A DNA stretch of 64,000 nt from Salinisphaera sp002433465 (GCF_040361435.1 NZ_APNL01000020.1:1-64000); one strand, 5' to 3'; numbered from the stretch's first letter, positions 29,726 through 39,455 are shown. The notes: generated from the letters alone by a model not told the origin. Numbers and translations: made by a program.

Positions 29726-30672
29726 GCAACAAGATTCTGATCATCGCCGACTACCTCAACGGCGAACTCAACCAATCCACCGCGCGCGCGGTCACCTGCG
29801 CCCAGCAGATGAGCCCCACCGCGATCGACGTGCTCGTACTCTGCGACGACGGCGCCAATATCGCCGCCTCCGCGGCCAACATCGAAGGCGTGACCAAGGT
29901 GCTGCAGGCCGATAACGATGCCAACAAGCATCCCACGGCCGCCGCCCTGGCCCCGCAGATCGCCGCCGCCGCACAAAGCGGTGAATACAGCCACGTGCTG
30001 GGCCCGAACACCACCTTCGGCAAGGACCTGATGCCGCGCGTGGCTGCCAAGCTGGGTGTGGCCATGATCACCGACATCATGGCCGTGCATTCCGCGCATG
30101 AGTTCGACCGCCCGATCTATGCCGGCAACGCGATCATCACGGTGAAGGCGCCGGAAGATCAGGTGCTGGTGGCCTCGGTGCGCTGTGCCTCCTACCCGGC
30201 CGCGGCCGAGGGCGGCAACGCCGAAATCGAAACCCTGAGCCTGGACGCCGAGATTCCGTCGCATACCCGCTTCGTGAACCTCGAACAGGCCAAGAGCGAT
30301 CGTCCCGATCTGCAGACCGCGCCCAAGGTCATCTCCGGCGGTCGCGGCGTCGGCAGCGAAGAGAACTTCAAGATCATCTACGACTTCGCCGACAAGATCG
30401 GCGCGGCCGTGGGTGCTTCGCGTGCCGCCGTCGACGCGGGCTTCGTGCCCAACGACATGCAGGTCGGCCAGACCGGCAAGATCATCTCGCCCGAGCTGTA
30501 CATGTGCTTCGGCATCTCGGGTGCCATCCAGCATCTGGCCGGCATCAAGGACGCGGGCACGATCGTGGCCATCAACAAGGATGAAGAAGCCCCGATCTTC
30601 GAAGTGGCCGATATCGGCCTCGTCGGCGATCTGTTCGAAATCATCCCGGAACTCGACAACGCCGTCAGCTGA
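29722..30672 (+). CDS. etfA: Electron transfer flavoprotein, alpha subunit
   Basis: 316 residues. The N-terminal domain is followed by the FAD-binding domain with VISGGRGVGSEENF, GASRAAVDAGFVPND, VGQTGKIISPELYM and FGISGAIQHLAG, all signature blocks of EtfA. It carries FAD and shuttles electrons from several acyl-CoA dehydrogenases to ETF-QO. Overlaps etfB by ATGA and is followed by a strong terminator. Confidence 0.96.
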   Translation: MSNKILIIADYLNGELNQSTARAVTCAQQMSPTAIDVLVLCDDGANIAASAANIEGVTKVLQADNDANKHPTAAALAPQIAAAAQSGEYSHVLGPNTTFGKDLMPRVAAKLGVAMITDIMAVHSAHEFDRPIYAGNAIITVKAPEDQVLVASVRCASYPAAAEGGNAEIETLSLDAEIPSHTRFVNLEQAKSDRPDLQTAPKVISGGRGVGSEENFKIIYDFADKIGAAVGASRAAVDAGFVPNDMQVGQTGKIISPELYMCFGISGAIQHLAGIKDAGTIVAINKDEEAPIFEVADIGLVGDLFEIIPELDNAVS

Positions 30673-30697
30673 CCCAAGCGTCCAGCATGGTTTGTCG

Positions 30698-30746
30698 ACC
30701 GGTATCCACGGCGCTCATTTGCGGGCGTCGTGGGTACCGGTTTTTT
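30698..30746 (+). terminator. Rho-independent terminator after etfA
   Basis: ACCGGTA and TACCGGT pair at the base of a longer imperfect stem (CCACG with CGTGG above it), followed by six T. It separates the etf unit from the MaoC gene. Confidence 0.85.
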
Positions 30747-30777
30747 ATTGCGAGAGAGAGTGAGTGAGGAGAATGTC

Positions 30778-31236
30778 GTGCAAATCATAGAAAACATCGA
30801 CGCCCTGCAGGCGCTGGTGGGCGAGGAAGTGGGCGTCAGCGACTGGCTGCTGATCGACCAGGCCCGTATCAACCAGTTTGCCGATGCCACCGAAGATCAT
30901 CAGTGGATTCATGTCGACGTCGAGCGCGCCGAGCGCGAATCGCCGTTCGGCGCGCCGATCGCGCACGGCTTTCTCACCCTGTCGCTGCTGCCGCAGCTGA
31001 CCAGCCAGATCCGGCGTATCGAAGGCGTGACCACCACGGTCAACTACGGCCTGGACAAGGTACGTTTCATCGCCCCCGTGCCGGTGGATTCGAAAGTGCG
31101 CGCCCGTCAGAAGCTCGAAACCGTGGAGCCGCGCGGCGACAACCGCTATATGCTGCACAACACGGTCACCATCGAAATCGAAGGCAGCGACAAGCCGGCC
31201 TGTATCGCCCAGTCGCTGTCGCTCATCATTTTCTAA
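30778..31236 (+). CDS. MaoC-like (R)-specific enoyl-CoA hydratase
   Basis: 152 residues with GTG start at 30778, six nt after AGGAG; upstream in-frame starts fall inside the terminator. The hydratase-2 motif is INQFADATEDHQWIHVDVERA (ends INQF and VERA, about residues 25-45) followed by FGAPIAHGFLTLSLLP; Asp and His of that motif are the catalytic pair. It hydrates trans-2-enoyl-CoA to the R-hydroxy form and is common in fatty-acid and polyester metabolism. The next gene, a crotonase, follows by 18 nt. Confidence 0.88.
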   Translation: MQIIENIDALQALVGEEVGVSDWLLIDQARINQFADATEDHQWIHVDVERAERESPFGAPIAHGFLTLSLLPQLTSQIRRIEGVTTTVNYGLDKVRFIAPVPVDSKVRARQKLETVEPRGDNRYMLHNTVTIEIEGSDKPACIAQSLSLIIF

Positions 31237-31254
31237 TCACGAAGGGATTGCCCC

Positions 31255-32037
31255 ATGGCCCAACCGGAACTCGACAGCGGTCACATCCGCGTCGCCCTCA
31301 CCGACGGCGTGCTGCGCATGACGATCGACCGCGCCGACAAGCGCAACGCCCTCACCGGCGCGATGTATGCCGACATGCAGCGCGTAGTCGATCACGCCCG
31401 CAGCAACGACGAGGTACGCACGCTGCTCATCGATAGCGCCGGCGACATGTTCTGTGCCGGCAACGATATCGGCGATTTCGCCAACGCCACGCCCGAAAGC
31501 CGTGCCGAAAGCGGCGGCGGGCCGGCGATGAAGTTCATCAAGGCGCTGATTGCGCTGGACAAGCCGATCCTTATCGCCGTCCAGGGGCAGGCCACCGGTA
31601 TCGGCACCACCATGCTGCTGCATGCCGACCTTGTCATCGCCAACGAAAGCGCGCGTTTCTATACCGCCTTCATCGATCTCGCCCTGGTCCCGGAAGCCGG
31701 CTCCAGCCTGCTGCTGCCGGCGCTGGTCGGACGCCAGAACGCGGCCCGTCTGCTGCTGGCCGGCGATACCGTCGACTCTGAAGAAGCCCTGCGCATGGGC
31801 CTGATTGCCTATCGCGTGCCCGACGCCGAACTCGCCGATCGCGCCACCGCGATTGCCGAAAAGCTCGCCGCCAAACCGCCGGAGGCCGTACGGCTGAGCA
31901 AACAACTGCTGCGCCAGGGCATGGGCAGCGACGACCTGGGCGGCCAGATCGAGCGCGAAATCACCCACTTCAGCGAGCGCCTGTTCTCGGACGAAGTGCG
32001 CGGCATCATGAACAAATTCCTGCAGCGCAGGAAATAG
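31255..32037 (+). CDS. Enoyl-CoA hydratase/isomerase (crotonase family)
   Basis: 260 residues. The first oxyanion-hole block is FCAGNDIGDFAN (about 64-75), the second QGQATGIGTTMLLHADLVIA (about 105-124), then FIDLALVPEAGSSLLLP. The first catalytic glutamate of classical hydratases is replaced in TTMLLH, while a Glu is kept in VPEAG, as in PaaG- or isomerase-like members. It may therefore isomerise a double bond rather than add water. Paired with the MaoC gene and closed by a terminator. Confidence 0.88.
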   Translation: MAQPELDSGHIRVALTDGVLRMTIDRADKRNALTGAMYADMQRVVDHARSNDEVRTLLIDSAGDMFCAGNDIGDFANATPESRAESGGGPAMKFIKALIALDKPILIAVQGQATGIGTTMLLHADLVIANESARFYTAFIDLALVPEAGSSLLLPALVGRQNAARLLLAGDTVDSEEALRMGLIAYRVPDAELADRATAIAEKLAAKPPEAVRLSKQLLRQGMGSDDLGGQIEREITHFSERLFSDEVRGIMNKFLQRRK

Positions 32038-32060
32038 GGTTTTCGCCCACCTGAGCCACC

Positions 32061-32091
32061 AAAGCCGCTCCCTTAACGGAGCGGCTTTTTT
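32061..32091 (+). terminator. Rho-independent terminator after the crotonase gene
   Basis: AAAGCCGCTCC pairs over 11 bp with GGAGCGGCTTT around a 6-nt loop, then T6. Confidence 0.92.
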
Positions 32092-32161
32092 ATAGCGGGA
32101 ACCAGCTGTGGCAAACTCGGCCGGGTGGATGCGATCCAATCAGATCGCCCACGACTGGAAA

Positions 32162-32190
32162 TTGTCATCCAGTTACGAGAAGCTTGTAAA
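32162..32190 (+). promoter_or_regulatory. Possible sigma70 promoter of vgrG
   Basis: TTGTCA and TGTAAA are 17 nt apart, 25 nt upstream of the vgrG ATG. The -10 is weak (4 of 6). Confidence 0.35.
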
Positions 32191-32214
32191 CGCCATCTTT
32201 TTCGAATAAGCGCC

Positions 32215-35076
32215 ATGTCTTTCGCCGCCCGAGACGCCCTGGCCTCCGAGCTCACAGCCCTGTTCACGGCCGAGAGCCGGCTGTACCGTCTCGCCGGCAA
32301 CGCCGGGTTGTCGGCGCTCATGGTCGAACGCTGGCAGGGACAGGAAGCGCTGTCTTCGGTACATCCCACACGGATCGTGGTGCTCTCGCCCGATGCCCAG
32401 CTTTCGCTCACCGATTTCCTCGGCGAACCGCTGACCCTGATCACCACGCTCGCCGACGGCAGTGACTGTGCGCGCACCGGGCTTGTACGCGACGCCGAGC
32501 TGTTGTCCTGCGACGGCGGGCTTGCCCGCTACCGACTGACCACCGTGCCCTGGCTGTGGTATCTCACCATCGGCCGCCACAACCGCGTATTCCAGGACAA
32601 GACCGTCATCGAGATCGTCGAACAGGTGTTTGCCGACTACGCCGCGATCGCCCACTGGCAGCTCGCCGACGATGTCAGCGAATTCCTGGCCGACACCCGG
32701 GCCCGCAGCTATTGCGTCCAGTATCGCGAATCCGATTACGACTTTATCGCTCGACTGCTCGCTGAAGAAGGCCTGGGCTTTCATTTCGTCACCGACGACG
32801 AAGCGCCCGCCGGCCACAGCCTCGTGCTGTTCGCCCAGTCTGCCCATCGCCCCGAAGATGCCACCTCCGCCAGCGGACTCGGCGACGAGGGCATTCGTTT
32901 TCATCGCGCCGCCAGCCAGGAACCCCAGGACGCCATCCAGCAGTTCGGCGCCACCCGGACGCTGCCGTATGCGCGGCTGTCGTCCACCAGCTTCGACTAC
33001 AAGCGCAAGGCCAATGCCAGCGCCGGGCTGGCCACCCAGGCCCGCTACGGCGCCGACGACGCCCCCATGCTCGAAGCCTACGACTATGCCGGTCCCTATG
33101 CCTGGGCCAGCGACGGCGAGGCCGAGCGCTATACCCGCCTGGCCCTGGAAGCCGCCGAAGCCCGCACCAAGACCTGGCACGGCGAGTCCAGCGTACGCAC
33201 GCTCGCCTGTGGGCATGTCTTCACCCTCACCGAATCCAATCTCGATGCCCTGTCGAGCGCCACCGGCGATGCCGACGAACGCAAACGCCAGTTCCTGGTG
33301 CTGAATGTGTCCCATGTCGGCATCAACAACCTGCCCAATGATCTGGCCAAGCGCATCGAAGCACGGCTGGGCCGGATACCGGCGGCCCACGGCGAACAGG
33401 CCGATGCCGAGCTGCTCGCCCAGGCCAAGAAGACCGGCTATGCCAACCGCTTCGACGCCATCCGTCGCGACGTGCCCTGGCGGCCGGTGCTGGCCGACGA
33501 CACCGGCCTGCGCTTCAATCCGCGCCCGACCGCCCCGGGGGCCCAGACCGCCACCGTGGTCGGCCCCGACGGCGCGACCGCCCCGGCCGGCGCGGACGCG
33601 CTGCATACCGATGCGCTGGGACGGATCAAGGTACGTTTTCACTGGCAACGCGGCGACACCCCCGACGACCGGCTGAGCTGCTGGATCCGCTGTGCCCAGC
33701 GCGATGCCGGGTCCGGCCATGGCCAGCAGTTCATCCCGCGTATCGGCCAGGAAGTGCTGGTACGTTTTCTCGGCGGCGATATCGACCGCCCCGTGATCAC
33801 CGGCAGCCTCTATAACGGCCAGGGCGAAGCCGGAACCCCGACCACCCCGGGCGGTACCCAGCGTGAAAACGATACCTCCGCCTATCAGCAAGCCAGCGAT
33901 CACGCCCCCTCCGCCCAGGGCAACCTGGCCGGTGGCCAGGCCCCGGCCTGGCACGGGGCAGCATCCGCTGATGCCGATCATCGCAATGCCGCAGCCCTGT
34001 CCGGCACCAAGACCCAAGAGTTCGGCGGCACCGGGCATAACCAGCTCGTCTTCGACGATACCGATGGCCAACAGCGTATCCAGCTGGCCACCACCCAGGC
34101 CCATAGCCAGCTCAACCTCGGCCATCTGATCCACCAGGCCGACAACTTCCGCGGCAGTTTTCGGGGCACCGGCTTCGAGCTACGCACCGATGCCTATGGC
34201 GCCGTGCGCGGCGAACGCGGCGTATTGCTATCGACCTACGGCATCCAGCCCAACGAACCCGCCGGCGACTTCACCGCCGGCCAGGCCCTGCTCAAACAGG
34301 CCAACCAGCTCGGTGCCAGCTATAGCCAGATTGCCAGTACGCATACCACCACGGCGCTTGCGGCCCATCTGGGCGCCGCGAAGGCGAATCAGTCGACAAT
34401 AGACGAGCAGGCCAGCCCGCTCGCAGCTTTACTGAAAACCGCGCAAGGGCAAGTGGACGCCGCCGACTGGACAAAAGCCACCGCCGACGCCGACAACAAG
34501 AACACCGCCCTCGCCGACACCCAACGCCCCCACCCGGCCGATCCGATCCTGGCGATCGCCGCCAAGGCCGGCCTGGGCGTGGTCGCCGGCCAGGACGTGC
34601 ACTGGCACGCGGAGGAAACGCTCACCGTCGCCAGCGGCGCCGACAGCAACTGGGCCATCGGCGAACGCCTGCATGTCCACAGCGGCCAATCGATCGGCGT
34701 GTTGGCCGGTGTGCAGGGCTCCGGCGAGGGCTTGAAGCTCATCGCCGGCCAGGGCGATCTGGACCTGCAGGCCCAGGCCGATCAGATGAAGGTACAAAGC
34801 AAGGACAGCCTCAAGATCGCCAGTGCCAACGCCGAAGGCGAGTTCGCAGGCAAAAAGGCCGTCAAGCTGGCTACGGCCGGCGGTGCATCCGTCACCCTCG
34901 AAGGCGGCAAGATTACTGTGGCGTGTCCCGGGACCTTAACCGTCCATGCGGGGAACAAGGTGTTTACGGGCGGGGCATTCCTTGACAGGCGTCCGATGTC
35001 TTTCCCGAAAAACGATTTCTGTCTTTCCTGCTTTTTGAAAGCCGCCAAGTCCGGTAGTCCGCTCGTCCCGGCATGA
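32215..35076 (+). CDS. vgrG: Type VI secretion tip protein VgrG (TssI)
   Basis: 953 residues from ATG 32215. Order of parts: gp27/gp44-like N-terminal domain (residues 1 to about 400, with RSYCVQYRESDYDFIARLLAEEG near 164), gp5-like OB domain with DALGRIKVRFHW and QQFIPRIGQEVLVRFLGGD (about 465-530), a linker, and a DUF2345-type beta-helical extension to the C-terminus with ITVACPGTLTVHAG. It forms the spike trimer of the T6SS. The last 30 or so codons have plainly lower G+C than the rest. No other T6SS structural gene is here, so it is an orphan module using a machine encoded elsewhere. Confidence 0.93.
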   Translation: MSFAARDALASELTALFTAESRLYRLAGNAGLSALMVERWQGQEALSSVHPTRIVVLSPDAQLSLTDFLGEPLTLITTLADGSDCARTGLVRDAELLSCDGGLARYRLTTVPWLWYLTIGRHNRVFQDKTVIEIVEQVFADYAAIAHWQLADDVSEFLADTRARSYCVQYRESDYDFIARLLAEEGLGFHFVTDDEAPAGHSLVLFAQSAHRPEDATSASGLGDEGIRFHRAASQEPQDAIQQFGATRTLPYARLSSTSFDYKRKANASAGLATQARYGADDAPMLEAYDYAGPYAWASDGEAERYTRLALEAAEARTKTWHGESSVRTLACGHVFTLTESNLDALSSATGDADERKRQFLVLNVSHVGINNLPNDLAKRIEARLGRIPAAHGEQADAELLAQAKKTGYANRFDAIRRDVPWRPVLADDTGLRFNPRPTAPGAQTATVVGPDGATAPAGADALHTDALGRIKVRFHWQRGDTPDDRLSCWIRCAQRDAGSGHGQQFIPRIGQEVLVRFLGGDIDRPVITGSLYNGQGEAGTPTTPGGTQRENDTSAYQQASDHAPSAQGNLAGGQAPAWHGAASADADHRNAAALSGTKTQEFGGTGHNQLVFDDTDGQQRIQLATTQAHSQLNLGHLIHQADNFRGSFRGTGFELRTDAYGAVRGERGVLLSTYGIQPNEPAGDFTAGQALLKQANQLGASYSQIASTHTTTALAAHLGAAKANQSTIDEQASPLAALLKTAQGQVDAADWTKATADADNKNTALADTQRPHPADPILAIAAKAGLGVVAGQDVHWHAEETLTVASGADSNWAIGERLHVHSGQSIGVLAGVQGSGEGLKLIAGQGDLDLQAQADQMKVQSKDSLKIASANAEGEFAGKKAVKLATAGGASVTLEGGKITVACPGTLTVHAGNKVFTGGAFLDRRPMSFPKNDFCLSCFLKAAKSGSPLVPA

Positions 35077-35876
35077 GCTCGATGACTCAATATGCGCTTT
35101 TTGATGGCGGCGTGATCGCCGGGACATCGGCCAGCTCTACGCTAAGTGACCACCCAAGCGCGCACCCGCTGTACGCGGACCTCGGTGCTGAAGCCGCTGC
35201 GGTCGGGCCTTGGCTGGCTGAAGCCGACGCAGCAATCCGTGAGCTGGTAACTACCCTACGGGCTGATGAAACACGCAGTGTGGGTGTGAGCGTTCTTGAG
35301 ATTTCGGCCGTGTCTTTTTCGCGGCTGGTCGATCACTTTAAGTCGCTACGCTTCATTCAAACACGCTCAGGCGCGCGCAAGTACTTCCTTCGCTATGCAG
35401 ACGGACGTGCGATCGCTTCTCTTTGGAACGTCTTACTCGAACCACAACGTTTAGCGTTACTTGGACCGATCGCCGCTTGGGAATTCACTACCCCGCATGG
35501 GCAGAGGAAAAAAATCGCCGCAACGCAGCTTGCCAACGATACGCCTCCGGCCATGCTCCCGATCCGCCTAAACCCTAAGCAATTCAATAATTTGCTCGAC
35601 GAATCCCGCACCGGCGAGCTATTGGCGACGACTATAGATATGTTCCCGGAACTCCGAACAGTGCCTGCCAACGAGCGTTACGGCCTCGCCCAGCAAGCCC
35701 GGACATGGCTATCTACGCGACACATCGAACACGATACGCTGCGACTAGCGGTGACCGCGACTTGCCTGCGCACACGCGGGGCAGCCCTGGATGATCAATC
35801 CTTTGAGCAAGTTGTGAGCCAGGCAAAAGAGACAGCGCAACTCGACGCCGTACTGGCGTGGTATGGAAAAGTCTAA
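35073..35876 (+). CDS. DUF4123 T6SS effector adaptor/chaperone
   Basis: 267 residues; the ATG overlaps the vgrG stop by 4 nt, so the two are co-translated. The layout YALFDG (start), HPLYADLG, LGPWLAE-like VGPWLAEADAAI and then FKSLRFIQTRSGARKYFLRYADGRAI is the DUF4123 pattern. These proteins load a specific effector onto the VgrG tip. The cargo is most likely the lipase encoded at 36547. Codon use is lower in G+C than in vgrG. Confidence 0.83.
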   Translation: MSSMTQYALFDGGVIAGTSASSTLSDHPSAHPLYADLGAEAAAVGPWLAEADAAIRELVTTLRADETRSVGVSVLEISAVSFSRLVDHFKSLRFIQTRSGARKYFLRYADGRAIASLWNVLLEPQRLALLGPIAAWEFTTPHGQRKKIAATQLANDTPPAMLPIRLNPKQFNNLLDESRTGELLATTIDMFPELRTVPANERYGLAQQARTWLSTRHIEHDTLRLAVTATCLRTRGAALDDQSFEQVVSQAKETAQLDAVLAWYGKV

Positions 35877-35999
35877 GGACGAAGTACGGCTGACAGCTCG
35901 TGAACGAAGTAAGTGAGACACGTTGACGTTTAAGACGTAGATATCCGCAGGCAAGCGAAACCTAGGGGCGCTTCAATCGTGAAACGGAGAATTAAGAGA

Positions 36000-36527
36000 A
36001 TGTTGAACGCAACCAAGCGCTTTTTTTTTACATTAATTGTACTGCTTATCACGATCAGCAGTACTGCATGCCAAGGCCAGGCAGCGAAATCGACGGAAAA
36101 GAGTGGCGTGGCTGTGGGGGTTACCGGTGTTGATTACCTTGCGGATCATCTGAGTGTGCAACGATTCAACGTGAACGGTATCGTCGGCGGACGCGCAGGT
36201 AAGGGGGGAAGCACTTCCTGTTGCGGGACGCTACCGAAAAAATGGCAGCCTGGCATGACGGTCGAAATTAAATGGAACGTCACAAATTGGCGTGATTGCA
36301 GCGGAAAGGATTACTCAGCGATCGTGCCAGTAGAAGAATATGACTCACCAGAGCATTTATACGTCAACTTCTTGCCTGACAATAAAGTACGTGTTGTATC
36401 CACACCTTATTACCCGGAAAAAGCTAATCAACCTGGGTCGGAATATCCAATAAAAATTTCGATACCACAAAAACAACCATGGAAGAAATATCCACCACGC
36501 CAACACTGCCCTGATAGTTTTAAATAG
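36000..36527 (+). CDS. DUF3304-type lipoprotein, probable immunity to the Tle1 lipase (copy 1)
   Basis: 175 residues from ATG 36000; a GTG at 35979 is in frame but AGAGA precedes the ATG. The signal peptide ends in the lipobox SSTAC with Cys24 as lipid site, so the protein is anchored to a membrane facing the periplasm. The body has VNGIVGG, GSTSCCGTLPKKWQPGMTV and IKWNV, the DUF3304 pattern with a Cys pair. It lies directly before the lipase gene (19 nt). Lipase-family T6SS effectors act in the periplasm, and their immunity partners are often lipoproteins, so this is the first candidate. Confidence 0.72.
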   Translation: MLNATKRFFFTLIVLLITISSTACQGQAAKSTEKSGVAVGVTGVDYLADHLSVQRFNVNGIVGGRAGKGGSTSCCGTLPKKWQPGMTVEIKWNVTNWRDCSGKDYSAIVPVEEYDSPEHLYVNFLPDNKVRVVSTPYYPEKANQPGSEYPIKISIPQKQPWKKYPPRQHCPDSFK

Positions 36528-36546
36528 TATCTAGCCTAGGACGTTC

Positions 36547-38310
36547 ATGATGGAAACCAGCGTCGAGAGCCACCCGATTTCGCTGACGCCTGGCATTAGT
36601 CCGGTGCTCCCTCTTCGAATTCCACAAAGTGATCGGTGCGAAACATCAGTACAAATCGGCGTTTTTTTTGACGGGACCGGAAACAATAAAGATTGGGACG
36701 GGGCCAGCGATTGTAATGCGGGCGATGGGTCCCAAGCTTCTCGCAAGAAAGATAGCAACGTCGCAAGACTGTTCTACGCATATCCCGCCGACCCTAACGA
36801 AAGTTATTACCCGCTTTATATTGCAGGTGTCGGGACGCCCTTCCCGCCAATCGGCGAGGTAGATCCTGCTACCTTCGGCCTTGCTTTCGGCGAGGGCGGC
36901 GAAGGCCGCATCAATTTTGCTTTACTTCACGTCTTAGACTCGTTACAGAGAACGTTGTCGAATGCCACTCGCTCGACATATAGCCACGAAGACACCTTAA
37001 AATACTGCAGAGATAACGGGCGCAGCGAGAATAAGTACTTTTTTAGCCGAGAAGCCCAGCGTATAGCGACACTTTCTCGTGAAGTCGAAAAGCCTAGAAT
37101 TACCGAAATCTTCATTGATGTGTTCGGCTTTTCTCGTGGCGCTGCCGAAGCGCGCGTATTCTGCACGTGGCTCAACGAGTTATTCCAGGGCAACACGCTT
37201 TGCGGCATCCCGGCTAAGGTCCGAATGCTGGGAATCTTCGATACCGTAGCGTCAGTGGGCATTCCTACCAGCACTCAGGGGATAGGCACCTATACGAGTG
37301 GCCATATGGCCTGGGCGACGCCGGATAACCTGCAGATCGCGCCGTGCGTTGAGAACTGCGTGCACTATATTTCAATGCACGAGAATCGGCCTTCTTTCCC
37401 ACTGGATCGAATAACACGGCCCGATGGATCGCTACCGCCAAACGGTCATGAATATGCCTTTCCAGGCATGCATTCAGACGTGGGCGGCGGATACGCACCT
37501 GGCGAGCAGGGACGCGGCAGGCTCGAAGGGCTAGATGCACAAGACAGCGAGAAACTATCGCAGATCCCTTTGAATTACATGTTGAAAGCGGCCCAAGACG
37601 CGAAGGTACCCCTCGATGTCGATCTTGCGTTCGCACAGTCGGAAAGTGGTGGCGATCCGTTCAGGGTGGACGCGGGCCTTCAGCAAGCGTACGAGGCTTT
37701 CTCTGAGGCGATGGGCTCAGAAGCACGCGTACCGAGGGATTGGTTAATGCCTTACTTGAAATGGCGTGTCGCTCGCACGTCAAGCTATCCGAACCTGCCT
37801 TGGCGCCAGCGGGCATCGCAAGACGATATTAATGATCTCATCGGTGCGAATGAGATTCTGAAATCAGACATCGAAGCACTTGACGAGGCCGGCGGTTTCT
37901 GGAAAACGACTAGCGATGTCGCCTTGAATTTGCTATTTCGCTGGCACGAGACAGACACCGAACATGTGCGCCGTCTCGCGCCAGAAGCCAGGGACGTGCT
38001 TGGGCGGGCAAGAGAAAACCCGACGATCAGTGGCGAGGAAGCGACGATGTTCGGTATCTATGCTCACGATTCTTTTGCCGGATTCAGGCCATTTGACACC
38101 GAAATCAACACCTATCTGTTTGGCTGTCGGGATTTAATGCCGGGCTCTTGGGAGCCTGAAGGCTATTTACGCTATCGTCGCTTTTACAGGGGTACCAACG
38201 AGGAGCTAACGTTCAACATGCGTAACGACCCCAGCAAACCCTGGGAGCGCGAGATACGTTATGCCAGTACTGAATCACCCGACTCACGAAGAACCACTGA
38301 GCTCAGCTAA
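36547..38310 (+). CDS. tle1: Tle1-type T6SS phospholipase effector (DUF2235)
   Basis: 587 residues. VQIGVFFDGTGNNKDWD (35-51) is the DUF2235 opening; the alpha/beta-hydrolase nucleophile elbow is FGFSRGAAEAR with Ser196 (GxSxG), followed by LGIFDTVASVG (Asp232) and PGMHSDVGGGY (Asp311), typical of Tle1. Members cut glycerophospholipids of rival cells in the periplasm. No signal peptide, as expected for VgrG-borne cargo. The DUF4123 adaptor upstream and DUF3304 lipoproteins on both sides fit an effector-immunity unit. G+C is low for the window. Catalytic His was not assigned. Confidence 0.85.
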   Translation: MMETSVESHPISLTPGISPVLPLRIPQSDRCETSVQIGVFFDGTGNNKDWDGASDCNAGDGSQASRKKDSNVARLFYAYPADPNESYYPLYIAGVGTPFPPIGEVDPATFGLAFGEGGEGRINFALLHVLDSLQRTLSNATRSTYSHEDTLKYCRDNGRSENKYFFSREAQRIATLSREVEKPRITEIFIDVFGFSRGAAEARVFCTWLNELFQGNTLCGIPAKVRMLGIFDTVASVGIPTSTQGIGTYTSGHMAWATPDNLQIAPCVENCVHYISMHENRPSFPLDRITRPDGSLPPNGHEYAFPGMHSDVGGGYAPGEQGRGRLEGLDAQDSEKLSQIPLNYMLKAAQDAKVPLDVDLAFAQSESGGDPFRVDAGLQQAYEAFSEAMGSEARVPRDWLMPYLKWRVARTSSYPNLPWRQRASQDDINDLIGANEILKSDIEALDEAGGFWKTTSDVALNLLFRWHETDTEHVRRLAPEARDVLGRARENPTISGEEATMFGIYAHDSFAGFRPFDTEINTYLFGCRDLMPGSWEPEGYLRYRRFYRGTNEELTFNMRNDPSKPWEREIRYASTESPDSRRTTELS

Positions 38311-38343
38311 AGCCGAGAAAAGCTGCACGGGCCTGTCCGTAAC

Positions 38344-38655
38344 ATGACCGGCGTGAATGATGGGCGTTTACACGGTCACCTGTGGTGGAGCGTGATGGCA
38401 GTGCTGTATACCGGCTTCAGCGGTGCGGCAGCCGTCTATTCGACCGCATGTTTTGTCGGCTCGGGCTGTGGTTATGCCGCGGTGGCGGTATTGCCCATCG
38501 GATTCGTGCTCACCGCTATTACGTTGGGCATTGGGGTTGTGGTAATTCGCGCGGCTACGCGTCGCTACCATGCTGGTTTACGCGTATCCGGAATGCTCAT
38601 CATCGCGATTACGCTGCTCTTGCCTCTCTCTATGGTCGCCTGGATCATGCGGTGA
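38344..38655 (+). CDS. Small hydrophobic membrane protein of the T6SS island
   Basis: 103 residues with three clear membrane segments (about 14-35, 45-68 and 80-101) and short polar loops. No family was recognised. It begins 33 nt after the lipase stop on the same strand, and a second DUF3304 gene follows, so it could be part of the immunity set, but no direct sign supports this. Confidence 0.55.
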   Translation: MTGVNDGRLHGHLWWSVMAVLYTGFSGAAAVYSTACFVGSGCGYAAVAVLPIGFVLTAITLGIGVVVIRAATRRYHAGLRVSGMLIIAITLLLPLSMVAWIMR

Positions 38656-38791
38656 GATATCGATCCAGGCTGACGGTGCAGCGACAAAGCGTCATTCTTA
38701 ACGACGTACCGCTCGTATACCGCCGTCATATAGCTAGTTCAGATATGGACACGCCCGCCGACCCGACTACGCCCGCGCCGGAGCTAAAGCG

Positions 38792-39439
38792 ATGAATAGA
38801 CAAAACTCCCGTGCACAGCGTTTTTTCGCAGCCCATAGCGGCCGCTATACGAACTTTGGTAATTATAGCTGTAGGTTGATCGTTATTGTCGCGCTCTCCC
38901 TAACAACTTTGGCTTGCCAAGCACAGGACCAAAGTTCATCCGGGAAAGAAAAACCACCCCAAGAAGGCGAGGAGGTTTATCTGACTTTGCTTGGGTACAA
39001 CTATACCGATCACGGCATCAGCGACTACGAGGTTAACGGCGCCTGGGGAGGAGATGTACGATTGAGCACGGCTACAGCAGGCGGTAGCAAAGGTACGTGC
39101 TGTGTACGCTGGCGCGTGGGTCAGGAACTACCGGTCACGGTTAATGTCCGCTGGGTGTCCGATGTATGCCTGTGGACGAAGCGAGTTTCAGGCCAGAACT
39201 TCACTAACACCAAGATCAAATGGAGCGAGAAAGAGGTTCAGGTCACCGAACCACCCCAAGGCATACCGCATTATTTTCAGACACATTTTTATCCCGACGG
39301 CCGTATCGAAGTGGCCGTCGCCGATGACTACACCCCACCCCGCCTGAAATTGCCCGTGACCGAAAAGAACCAACGTCCCGGCGCTGATCCTTGGCCTCGC
39401 TGCACGGAGACACAGCTCAAAGAGTGGCAAGACGGATAG
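38792..39439 (+). CDS. DUF3304-type lipoprotein, second copy
   Basis: 215 residues. A rather long positively charged n-region precedes LIVIVALSLTTLAC; the lipobox LTTLAC gives Cys42 as the lipid site. Body motifs match copy 1 at 36000: YEVNGAWGG, GGSKGTCCVRWRVGQELPVTVNVRW and a YFQTHFYPDGRIEVAV stretch like VNFLPDNKVRVV. The pair is clearly diverged, as seen when immunity genes build up around one effector. Possibly protects against a variant lipase no longer present. Confidence 0.7.
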   Translation: MNRQNSRAQRFFAAHSGRYTNFGNYSCRLIVIVALSLTTLACQAQDQSSSGKEKPPQEGEEVYLTLLGYNYTDHGISDYEVNGAWGGDVRLSTATAGGSKGTCCVRWRVGQELPVTVNVRWVSDVCLWTKRVSGQNFTNTKIKWSEKEVQVTEPPQGIPHYFQTHFYPDGRIEVAVADDYTPPRLKLPVTEKNQRPGADPWPRCTETQLKEWQDG

Positions 39440-39455
39440 GCACAGCGGCTAACGA

